A stretch of 64,000 bases of DNA, from positions 1,984,001 to 2,048,000 of the forward strand of contig JAJUBI010000002.1 in assembly GCA_022419385.1 (NCBI GenBank), in the 5' to 3' direction. Each line of letters opens with the position of its first letter. Position 1 is the first letter of the stretch. The notes under the pieces are model-generated. The model was not told the origin of the DNA. It saw nothing but the letters and a program-made list of their open reading frames with translations, and did no database searches. The stretch is from Paraconiothyrium sp. Pb-2020. Its lineage: Eukaryota > Ascomycota > Dothideomycetes > Pleosporales > Didymosphaeriaceae. This document shows positions 24,338 to 33,814 of this stretch, one piece after another. Position numbers and translations under genes: made by a program.

Positions 24338-25002
24338 ATGGGGAACCAGCCGTCGGCGATATTGGACAACATCGCCTCCGGGTCGAACTGTACGTCCGCT
24401 CCCCGCAATTCGTGCGCACGCGCGGGGCTGAAAACTGAGGCATCTGCTAATGCATCTAATAGTCGACCGCGAGGAGGTTGACCGCCTACGCAAGCGCTTC
24501 ATGAAGCTGGACAAGGACAACTCCGGTACTGTTGACCGCGACGAATTCCTCGCCCTACCACAGATATCCTCGAACCCGCTCGCAACACGCATGATTGCCA
24601 TTTTCGATGAGGACGGCGGCGGCGACGTCGACTTCCAGGAGTTTGTTTCCGGTCTTTCGGCGTTCAGCAGCAAGGGAAACAAGGAGGAGAAACTACGCTT
24701 TGCGTTCCGTGTCTATGACATCGACCGTGATGGGTATATAAGCAACGGCGAGCTTTTCATCGTGCTGAAGATGATGGTGGGCAGCAATTTGAAAGACCAG
24801 CAGCTGCAGCAGGTACGCACTTTCATCTTGGATATAAATTGGAGATTCTTGGTGCAGAGGATATATTAACAGGTTGCAGATCGTCGACAAAACCATCATG
24901 GAGGCCGACCTGGACCGCGACGGGAAGATCAGCTTCGAGGAGTTCACCAAGATGGTCGAGAGCACTGATGTTACCATGAGCATGACCTTAGACCAGTTTT
25001 GA
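24338..25002 (+). CDS. CNB1: Calcineurin regulatory subunit B
   Basis: Exons 24338..24389, 24463..24812 and 24880..25002; 174 residues, exactly the family length. Starts MGNQPSAIL, an N-myristoylation signal. Four EF-hands are complete: DKDNSGTVDRDEF, DEDGGGDVDFQEF, DIDRDGYISNGEL and DLDRDGKISFEEF. The protein ends MTLDQF. It binds the catalytic subunit of the calcium/calmodulin-dependent phosphatase that controls stress adaptation, cell-wall integrity and virulence in many fungi. A very short first exon and an intron just before EF-hand 4 are seen in many fungal orthologues. Confidence 0.97.
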
Positions 25003-25495
25003 TTGTATCGTATGGCTTGATCACGATACGGTACGGCATTCCTTGGTTTCTGATCTTTGGCGAGGAGTCTGGGGTTATTTGGGGTACTACGCCTGGGCGG
25101 GCTCAAGTATCTGGTATCTACAACATAGGGTCAAGATTCTTATTACACGCGATCATACCTCGCCTTCCATCTGACTTTAAACACACTGTCTTGCTGGCTT
25201 ACATGTAGTGCTGCCGTCGACCAGGCGCTTCGCAACTTCAAGAAAAAGCCTAAAGGTACCGGACACAACAGTAGAACCTGAACTGGACTGCAGCGGTGTT
25301 AGTACGTCATACGCCTTATATAGGGGTACAGATCTATTGATGTAAAAGAGGGTGCACGTGAGTGCGGGGTACGGAAACATGTTGATACAAGACGGGCGTC
25401 GTTGGAGCGAGATATCTTCCTTGGACTTGTCCCCTGCAGTCAAGCGAAGTACCATCGGTCCATACAACATCCATTTGTGCGAATCACCCACCAAC
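25003..25495. other. Intergenic
   Basis: About 490 bp between the CNB1 stop and the methyltransferase start. No gene seen; it should contain the methyltransferase promoter. Confidence 0.5.
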
Positions 25496-26916
25496 ATGTC
25501 CACCTCACGTATAATCCAGCTGGCCCGGCTGATTGCCTCTGGAACGCAGACGCTCGATGAGCACCTGATCCAGAATGACCTTCCTCCGCCATCGTTTGCA
25601 GTCGAAGCCCCGACCGAGCCATTTCCACAGGCTACTCGGGATGTAGCTAGGACCAGGACGGAGGTTATAGAGGCCACGATAGAGCTTCGTCAGCTGTTAG
25701 AAGGGCCTGTAAAAATACTGTTACCAGAGGTTGGTTCATCGCCGGCTTTCCAATGCTTTTCTAGTCACCGACTGACGCACAGTCAAATTTTGCCCCTCTG
25801 GCCTCGATCTACCGGTTCAACATCGCACACCATGTTCCCGTAGATGGTTCCATCTTATTTAGCCTTCTCGCAGAAAATTGCGGACTTCTTGAGCATGACT
25901 TGAAACGCATCATTCGCTTTACCTCCGCTCACCACCGTGTATTCGCAGAGCCAGAAGAAGGCTTAGTTGCACATACCGCAGCATCACGCTTGCTTGTCGA
26001 CAACGACATGATAAGAGACCTGATGGGCTTGACCTTTGCAGAATGCTGGCCAGCCCACGCGCGGGTGCCTCTCCCTTCTCCAGTCCCCCGTCCGACACAT
26101 TCCTGACAACACCATCACAGACTCCAGATGCTATAGCTCTCCGAAGCTCAGAGCCCAACATCTCAGGCTACTCCCTCGCCAATAATACACATCTCAACAT
26201 GTTCGAATACCTCGGACAAAACCCAGACCGTGCGCGCCGCTTCGCAGGCGCCATGGCCTCGACTTCACAAACGAGCCTCGACGCCCTCGCAGAATACTTC
26301 GAGTGGTCTGCCCTACCCCCCGGCGCTACTGTTGTCGACGTTGGCGGCGCTCAAGGACACGTCTCTCTCCATCTCGCCAAATGCTTCCCCACCTTGACCT
26401 TCATGGTCCAGGACATCGCCGAGGTGATCGAAGGCGGGCAGGAAAGTCTTCCAAAAGAAATGAAAGATAGAGTGAGGCTGGAAGCGCACGATATGTTCAC
26501 TCCGCAGCCCTCACGAGACGTAGAAGTGTATCTCTTGCGGTACGTGCTGCACGACTGGTCAGATGAGTACTGCGTCCGTGTCATTGAGAATATTGTGGAG
26601 GGTATGAAGAAGGGCGCAAAGATTGTGCTGCAAGAGCATGTTTTGGCGGAGCGGGGGACGTTGGGGATGGTGCAGGAGATGCAGGTGAGGTGAGTGGAGA
26701 GACATTGTCGAGGAGCTAGCAGCCCCGGGGGCTAATTGGACGGATAGGTCTATGGATGCTATTATGATGTCGCTGTTTAACTCGAGGGAGAGGGGCGTGG
26801 CGGATTGGGTGGATGTATTCGCTCGTGGGGGCAAGGGAGGATTTGAGGTGGAGGTTAGAAGGATAAGGGAGAATCCCTCAACCGCGGTTATTGTTGCGGA
26901 GTGGCAAACAAAATGA
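25496..26916 (+). CDS. SAM-dependent O-methyltransferase (family 2)
   Basis: Exons 25496..25729, 25783..26064, 26121..26689 and 26748..26916; 417 residues. The N-terminal dimerisation/winged-helix half includes FRFTSAHHRVF-like sequence (IIRFTSAHHRVFAEPEEG) and HTAASRLL. The Rossmann half has motif I VVDVGGAQGHVSLHLAK, then FMVQDIAEV, and the catalytic-base region YVLHDWSDEYCVRVIENI, whose His is the general base in this family. The C-terminus ends AEWQTK. Such enzymes methylate hydroxyls of aromatic or polyketide secondary metabolites. No polyketide synthase, NRPS or oxidase lies beside it in this window, so a cluster role is not supported. Intron 2 has a weak GTGCCT donor, accepted because it joins WPAHAR to TPDAIALRSSEPN in the way the family requires. 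Confidence 0.9.
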
Positions 26917-27416
26917 AGGAAGGCAATTATCTGTAGCCAAGATGCATCCACATGCACATCTTTCATGTAATGTGAACGTTGGTGGTGCACCATCAGGCCC
27001 CGGTTCTTGTAATCGATCGTAGGCCAAGTCACCCCAGGATATGCTATCAAAATACGAATCGCATATTCTAACATCCAGACAGTCCTAGTCCACTATTAGT
27101 CTGAACCGGTAGCTAGGTCACTGCCGTGGTCTATTCCCAACCTCCGTGCCGTTAGCATTAACCAATGTTGGAAAACACGTTATAACGCAACCACAGCTTG
27201 TATTACTCCAGGAGCAGAGTGGCCGAATTGGAGTAGCCCGAGAGAAAGTCACAAATAGAGCGCAGTTGAAGATATTTCCCGGCACACTGTGCTCGGGTCG
27301 CGTTGAATATTGATATCCTTATACTGGAGGCCTACACAGAGGTTTGGATAAACACATACATCTCCAATGCGAAACAACCGTTTCCATTGGCCGTTATTGC
27401 ACGCTCGGAAGGTAAT
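26917..27416. other. Convergent intergenic region
   Basis: About 500 bp between the methyltransferase and the zinc-protease stop codons; no gene seen. Confidence 0.5.
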
Positions 27417-28328
27417 CTACCAGTTGCGTACAGCCTTGAGCTTCCTCCACCAGTCGCGGAGCATCCAGGCATCGAATTCAGTGACCTCTAACGCGCTACC
27501 AGCCATCATGACAAAGCTAGTCTGGCCCTCGGGAACCCAATCGTAGAAATCGAGTAGTCCAAAGCCGTGGCCCATCTCGTGCTGCATGATGTGAATGTTC
27601 TCCTCGTCCAAGTTGTTGAGGACGTAGTCAGGTGCGAGTTCCTGGCCCCAGTTGTATCCGTAGCCGGCGTTCTGGCCCTCGAGGGACTTGTCCAGCCAGA
27701 GAGAGATGTCGTAGCGACCTTCAGCACCGTTGGGACAGCCTGAAAGGTCGCCGTCGAGGTGGGCACCGCGGTAGCAAAGAGGGTCGCACTCTGGGACGCC
27801 ATCAGCGTCGGTGGTGGTGTATATGTTGATGCCGGTGGTACCACCCTCGATGAGAGACTTGTCCGTGGTCGCGTAGCCGACAACCTTGACGGCGAGCGTG
27901 GTGAGCGGGAAACCCTCGAAGCCGACAAGCGTGTCAAACCACTTTTTCAGGTTGCGCTGGAGTCCGGCCTCAATTTTGGTGCGGTCGGACGCAGTGCTCT
28001 TGTGTGCCGCGGTGTTCCAGCGCACGCAGTAGTTGATGGAGCCGTTGTTAGAGATGAGCTGGTCAAGGATCCAATTCTTGTCGTCAGACCAGTTGGGGTT
28101 TTCCTGGAGGGTGCGCGCCCAGACCTGGTCGAGGCCGGTGGTCATGGAGGAGGGAGGGTTCCAGGTGGTTGCGGCGGGGATGTCAGCGCGGGACTGCAGG
28201 TCGCGGTCGAACAGTTTGCCTTCTTCAACGGAGCAGACGCGCTTGTTGATCTTCTTGATGGTAGGGTGTGCCAATGCACCCAGTCCAAGTGCCGAAATGG
28301 CCATTATGATAGAGTCAATCTTGACCAT
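27417..28328 (-). CDS. Secreted snapalysin-like zinc metalloprotease
   Basis: One exon, 303 residues. The start is an ATG in CACCATGG context; an in-frame ATG 13 codons upstream is less likely. A signal peptide is visible (MVKIDSIIMAISALGLGALA, cleavage near residue 20), followed by a propeptide-like segment with a basic KKINKR site. The zinc site is QHEMGHGFGLLD (His 250, His 254, Asp 260), the HExxHxxGxxD form with Asp as third ligand, as in snapalysins, and a Met-turn-like SFVMMAG follows at about 271-277. Cys at about 181, 185 and 198 suggest disulfides. It is probably an extracellular protease; a role in host or substrate digestion is inference. The exact fungal family is not recognised. 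Confidence 0.82.
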   Translation of the reverse strand: MVKIDSIIMAISALGLGALAHPTIKKINKRVCSVEEGKLFDRDLQSRADIPAATTWNPPSSMTTGLDQVWARTLQENPNWSDDKNWILDQLISNNGSINYCVRWNTAAHKSTASDRTKIEAGLQRNLKKWFDTLVGFEGFPLTTLAVKVVGYATTDKSLIEGGTTGINIYTTTDADGVPECDPLCYRGAHLDGDLSGCPNGAEGRYDISLWLDKSLEGQNAGYGYNWGQELAPDYVLNNLDEENIHIMQHEMGHGFGLLDFYDWVPEGQTSFVMMAGSALEVTEFDAWMLRDWWRKLKAVRNW

Positions 28329-29231
28329 GGTGTAGAAGGGAACGAATGACAAGAAGTTTATGTGCAAGAAAAGAATGGAAATGGGAAAAGAATGTACAGC
28401 CCAAAGATGGATGCTTGCTACTTGAAGTCAGGTGCGCACATTATATATACTCAGTCCTTAGTTTACGCTCTCTCCACTCATCTGTCATCGAAACATCCTA
28501 GAATTACTTTCGATGGATGTCGCGGACCAAAGAAGCCTAGAAGCCTCCGTTTGCCTGGAAGCGAAATTGTAGATGGGGCCCCTGGACACGTTTTCCCGTC
28601 TATGGGAGCGGGAGCTACAAGGAAGCGGTTAGATGTTTCAAACAGAGGCAGCTTGGCTTTCATAGCGGCGCAGACACATGGGTGCCGTGCTTGGCATGTT
28701 CGCAGATACAGAGTGGTGCAATACGTTTTTCCAGGGTGGTGGTGCGGGAACCATGTCGTGAACAGTGGTAGTATTGCGGTCGGCATGTGTCAAGTGCCAT
28801 TCGCTGTCTGAAACGAAGGTGCTTGAGGAGAAATTCTAGAATTTTCCCGAGGGCATAACATGCCAACTGATTCTGCTTGGATGGTCCTTCTCTTGTGCGG
28901 ATGCGTAATATACAGCAGCTGCGCGTGCCTAGAGAGGCAAAACGGGTACTAGTCAGCATAATGAGCTTGTGACGCACAGCCTTTAGGCGCGCGTTAAGAT
29001 CACGTGCAGCGCTTCATCCGCGGTCGGGTCTCAAGCCCTAGCTAGTCCATGATTGGGTAGCGCGTGAAGCCAGAATGGTGCATGTTTGAATATCGCGAAC
29101 ATCCCACCGTCATCACCCCTCTCCAGCTCCCTGCACATCGGATCGCTCCTCGCTCTACGCAAAATCTCGCTCGAATGTGTATCGTGTGAACCACTTTCGC
29201 TCTCATCTATCTGCATCAGTCCCTGCGCAAT
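28329..29231. other. Divergent intergenic region
   Basis: About 900 bp with the promoters of the protease and the nuclear-type protein. A 149-codon frame at 28362-28811 lacks any family motif and is not called. Confidence 0.5.
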
Positions 29232-30915
29232 ATGCCGCGCCCGAAGCGGGCCAAAGTCGCGTCCACCGCGGTACGCGTCGCGAAGCCACCCAAAGCTGTT
29301 GAACCTCCAGTTGCCCAGAAGCATTTGCAGCCGCATAAGCCCACAGTAAAGCAAGCAGTGGAAAGTATCAGTGAGGATAGTGACGGGCTTGTAATAAAAG
29401 CGACGCGCGCGCGGAGGCGGGCACCGCTGTTGCAGTCGCAAGAGGAGGTGGAACTCACAATGACCGGCGCGCTCCCTGTCGCTAGTGAAACAGACACACC
29501 TCAAACCTCCCACAAGAACCGCACGCCGGTATCAAAGGCGCCAAGAAGAACAAGGAAATCGACAGGCAGCGCACGGGAATCTTCGAGCACACAATCGCCG
29601 AGGGTGACGGCATCGAAAACATCACCATCGGCGCAAAGAGATATAAGTCATGTGGCGATAGAAGAGGGGGATAGTAGCGGATTTGGAGATCATCTGTTAT
29701 CTTTCACGTCTTTGGGCTCAGACTCGCCAGCCCACGGAACTCGACCACCTTCTGCTATCAAAGTCGGCGTAACACCTGCGCATGAGAGATCGATTCTTGC
29801 TTTGACAAATTTCAAGCGCAGGGCTAGACAACCAAGCCTGTTGCGCATGGTTCAGCAGACGACCGACGTGGAGGACAACGACCATGGCGACCTGACTTTA
29901 TCTGATCTTGAAGACTGTGAGTGATTACCATATTTGTAATTCACTTAGAATTATACTGATAATACTGGTGTATATAGTTCACCCAAATGCCGAATCCACA
30001 CCACTACCCAAAATGCAGATTGGATCAGGTAAAGAAGGCGCCACTGACAGCGGGGTGATTCTATCCAGTTCCAGTTCGCGGGGCACGAAGCGTAAATTGT
30101 CTCCCGTAGTGCAGGTACCACGATCTTCCCCACCTTACGACCCTCCTTCTGGACCTGACATTGAGTCGCGGTCACCCTCGCCAAGCCTACCGGATGTTGT
30201 GCGGAGCACGGTAGAAGAAAGGGATGAAGATGAAGTTGAAGAACGTGCCGAGCCGGAGGTCTTGAGTGAAACGATGGCTCCGCCAATGTCAAGTAGTGAT
30301 TACCATGCCGATGACGTTGAGATCTCCCAAGTCTCGCCCGTGGCTCCAAAGCGGACGAGACAGAAACCAGCATCAGCGCAACGAGACGAGCAAGAATCGG
30401 AAGGTGAGGAGATAGATCGCGCGAAACAGCGGAAAGGGAAGAAGACGCCGAATCGCGAAAAAGGTATTTCTACAGCAAAACTGCAGGCGCTATTACCGAA
30501 GCGACGAACGAGGGCCATTCACGAAGATTCCGATTCTGCGAGTCCCATTGATTCAGATGAAGACGAGCTTTCCATGCCACCACGGCGCCATGCACGACTC
30601 GCTCGAAAGATTGCAGCTCCGAAAGCTTCGAAAGCTCCCAAAAAGTCGACTCGCGGTGCAAACAAATCTGCAACAAGCAAAGCCACCAAAGGCTCCAGAA
30701 CATACGGCCGACGTATTTCGTCTGATAAAGAGAACGAAGGCAGAGCAGAGGCGGACGATGACAGCGACGCGTCTAATGATACGGCTCAGGGGACGAACGA
30801 CAAGCCTTCAGCGCGTCTGGAAGCTATGGCGAAGAAATTCGCAGACATTGATAATTTCGATCTGGATTTTGAAAGCGTCAGCTACGTGCAGACAAGTTCA
30901 AGCCCATGGCGGTGA
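29232..30915 (+). CDS. Disordered basic protein, probably nuclear; unknown
   Basis: Two exons, 29232..29916 and 29978..30915, encode 540 residues dominated by Ser, Lys, Arg, Pro and acidic runs. It opens MPRPKRAKVAS, a likely nuclear localisation signal. Two islands look conserved rather than random: ILALTNFKRRARQPSLLRMV near residue 200, and the C-terminal block AKKFADIDNFDLDFESVSY ending TSSSPWR. Multiple basic clusters (PKRTRQKPAS, PKRRTRAI, RRHARLARK) and SP dipeptides suggest a phosphorylated chromatin or chromosome-segregation protein, but I cannot name the family. The final CGGTGAGC also looks like a splice donor; I kept the stop because SSSPWR forms a natural end. Confidence 0.75.
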
Positions 30916-31668
30916 GCACGAATCCATTTACTTGTATCCGGAGAGGATGTCCCGAATGCTCACATCCATCATGTGTGTTGATCGGTGCCTCCCTGGCGGA
31001 CGACGCATGACGATACGATAACGGGGCCGTGGAAAGGACAGTGTTAGTGTGCGGTTACTATATTCTTGCTTCCGGATGCACTCGAAGCTGAGACTTCAAA
31101 CTTGAATGAGCGAAATCATCATTGCCGTGAATGTCATAAAAGTAAACGACTGGTAGCGGGTATTATGTGCAACACGAACCATAGTTCGACGGTCGATGCT
31201 GAGATTATGTTTGATGCTAGTACGGCGGACCCAGATCGTTTTGCTTGTATCGTGTGTATCGGAAACAAACCAGACCGACGTCATAGCAGGCTCGGTAATG
31301 AACGAGGCCATCTGTTCTTCTGGGGCTCCGTGACTATACACTAAGTAGGGCTGACAGGCCGGTGTAAGTGTCGCCTGGGATAGGGAATGCCGAGCAGGCG
31401 CATGGCTACGAGGTGTGATCAGGGGTCCCAAGCCGGGAATGTCGGTCGCTTCGGTCTTGGTTTGGAGGCGCACGGCCATTGAGACGTACGTATGTCGCGG
31501 CTCTCAGGGCTCAAGTTGCCTGACACAACCACACCGCACTTGGCTTTTGTCTGCACTCCCTCGAGTATGCCGCACTGATGTAAATGTCATGCGCCTTCGC
31601 AGACCTCGCGATCGCATCCTGTCCTATGCTGCTCCCCTCCCACCAACACCGCGCGGCTCTAGAGTGTC
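30916..31668. other. Intergenic
   Basis: About 750 bp between two plus-strand genes; the promoter of the LysM protein should lie here. No gene seen. Confidence 0.5.
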
Positions 31669-33471
31669 ATGAACCCCACCAATGGCTCTCCCTCGTCCAA
31701 GAGCAGCTCGACGCCTGCGACCTCGACCCTGCGCCCGCGGACACGCCGCTTGATCTCTGTCGAGGATGATCTGAAACCTCCTACCAACAGCGCGAATGCC
31801 TCTCCATTTGGCTCTCGACCCGTGTCACCCGCACCACGCTACAACACCACATCGGCGCCCACATCCTCGTTCGAGCGCTCAGGCTCACAGTCCCTGCGTG
31901 CGGGAAGGGATGCCCAGAAAACGCTGTCTGGGTTATGGGGGAATTCATGGTCGGCTATTCAAGGCCTGGCGACCAACGTGCTTGGGAATGAGGCAGGCGC
32001 AAAGGACACATCAACAGGTACAAGACAGCGCAAGCCACTACTTGGTTCGCACCGTCGTACCTCTACCAGCGTACCGCCGAAACAATGGGGCCCGTCAGTT
32101 TCATCGACCCTGCAGATTGGTGCCGGCCCACAGGAAGAAAGGGAGAGCATGGTTCGGGCTATGAAACGTAAAGACATGCTCCTTGCTGACAGCCGTTTGA
32201 TGTCAGACTCGGTCGGCCGCTTGAAGAGAAGGAATTCGGATGACCGCATGAGTACATCAGCACCACCAGGGGAGAGCGAAGATCGCGACGCGCTCATCTA
32301 CATACACAAAGTGCGCCCGCAGGACACGCTTGCGGGCATTACTATCAAGTTTAATTGCCAGCCTTCGGTGCTCCAAAAGGCTAATCGTATGTGGCCCAAC
32401 GATAGCGTGCAGACGAAGAAGACTATTGTGCTACCCGTCGATGCGTGTGGGGTGAAAGGGCGCCCTGTAGCGGGTCCAGGTGTCCAGGACCATGAGGACC
32501 TCCTGACGGGGGACTGGAGTAAGGCCCCAGAAATCAACTCGAACGCTCTGCCGAACGGTTGGGCCTCTTCGAAACCGAAAGATACCGATAAATCATCCAC
32601 CTTCTCACCTTCGGTATCCAACGCCGAGTCCGAGCCACTTTGGAAACACGACTCTTGGGTCCTTCTGCCCAACGACAAAGAGCCTGTAGAAATAGGTCGC
32701 ATGCCGCGAAGAGAATTAGCCTTCTTTCCTCCTGCCAGGCGGAAATCACTCGTATTCTCGGATGCATCCACGCCTAGAGCTTCCGTTGACCTACCGCGGT
32801 CTTCTACCTCGACCAGCACGCATTCTCCCACTACCAGTGTCTCACGACCTCGAGCGTCCAGCAATTTGTCGACTGTTTCCGCACCATACCCAGGACGCCA
32901 CCGAATCACTTCTGGATTTCACCTGCATGGACCGGGAGGTGTTGGCACGATGGGAAAGAACGTGCGGAGTCCCGGTCCAGGTCAGGATCCACTCAACAAA
33001 CTATTTGCTGCTCATCTTCCCAACGTCGAGCCACCACCGGGTCAGGAGTATTTCACGCCTTGGGCACCTGGACTACTGGACGCGGACGCCGGGAGAACGG
33101 TACACCATAGTGGCTCCGGTGCGCTCACTCCTTCAGGAGGCATGGATCTACAGGAGATTGGTGGTGCCATCGAGGGCTGGATGCGCAAAGTGGGTACACA
33201 AGCATCGAAGCTACTAACGGAACCCACTACACCTGGGCAAGGAAAGCGATCAGCTGTCCCAGTCATCGGAGCAGTTGGTGGAGACCTGGGCGATCTGATC
33301 GAGCTGCGGGATGATGCATTTGAGATAGGAGACGGAGAGGAAGACAGAGGAAGGTCAGGAAGAAGCGACTCACACACGCCAGCAAACGAACAATACCAAA
33401 GCGCAAGGCCTGATCTCAACCTCGTGCTACGGGCTAGAGGTTCGAAAGGGAACGGCAGCAAGAAGGACTGA
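31669..33471 (+). CDS. Intracellular LysM-domain protein
   Basis: One exon, 600 residues, no signal peptide. A single LysM domain lies at about 210-256 (YIHKVRPQDTLAGITIKFNC, then PSVLQKANRMWPNDSVQTKK and TIVLPVD). The rest is disordered: a Ser/Thr/Pro-rich N-terminus with LSGLWGNSWSAIQGLATNVL, a central part with the short WVLLPNDKEPVEIGRMPR element, and a Gly-rich C-terminus with a predicted helix IGGAIEGWMRKVGTQASKLL. This architecture resembles cytosolic LysM proteins of the LYSMD type, not secreted chitin-binding effectors, because a signal sequence and Cys pairs are absent. Function unknown. Confidence 0.85.
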   Translation: MNPTNGSPSSKSSSTPATSTLRPRTRRLISVEDDLKPPTNSANASPFGSRPVSPAPRYNTTSAPTSSFERSGSQSLRAGRDAQKTLSGLWGNSWSAIQGLATNVLGNEAGAKDTSTGTRQRKPLLGSHRRTSTSVPPKQWGPSVSSTLQIGAGPQEERESMVRAMKRKDMLLADSRLMSDSVGRLKRRNSDDRMSTSAPPGESEDRDALIYIHKVRPQDTLAGITIKFNCQPSVLQKANRMWPNDSVQTKKTIVLPVDACGVKGRPVAGPGVQDHEDLLTGDWSKAPEINSNALPNGWASSKPKDTDKSSTFSPSVSNAESEPLWKHDSWVLLPNDKEPVEIGRMPRRELAFFPPARRKSLVFSDASTPRASVDLPRSSTSTSTHSPTTSVSRPRASSNLSTVSAPYPGRHRITSGFHLHGPGGVGTMGKNVRSPGPGQDPLNKLFAAHLPNVEPPPGQEYFTPWAPGLLDADAGRTVHHSGSGALTPSGGMDLQEIGGAIEGWMRKVGTQASKLLTEPTTPGQGKRSAVPVIGAVGGDLGDLIELRDDAFEIGDGEEDRGRSGRSDSHTPANEQYQSARPDLNLVLRARGSKGNGSKKD

Positions 33472-33814
33472 GAGCATGCCCACGACTAGGGCTAAAATCA
33501 CTGGAGTTTGGGACACGCATTGAGTTGGGACGATTACCAACGCGGGCTTTGAGCGTTCCGGCATAGGAGAATGGGATTGGTTTTGTTATATACCTGCAAG
33601 AAGCTCACTATTGTGCTCTGATCTTAGAATTATCGTATCTCACGGTGGAATCGTGAGCATCCACAGCAATTCGCATCGCACCATGCAGTCCCCATTGCAC
33701 TTGAAGACGAGGTCTCGTGACCTTGCCTTTTGGCCGAAAGACGCCCCGTGCTTGCTCTTAAGTTTCCAGTTGAGCTTCCGCATCCAGTGACAAGACAATC
33801 CGTCTAACCAATTG
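33472..33814. other. Short intergenic region
   Basis: About 340 bp between the LysM gene and the leukotriene A4 hydrolase start; presumed promoter of the latter. Nothing else seen. Confidence 0.5.

Noticed and set aside
25496..28328. Secondary-metabolite cluster around the O-methyltransferase
   Set aside because: No polyketide synthase, NRPS, terpene cyclase or oxidase nearby; neighbours are calcineurin B and a protease.
28362..28811. 149-codon plus-strand frame upstream of the protease
   Set aside because: No recognisable sequence and an antisense frame of similar length; treated as non-coding.
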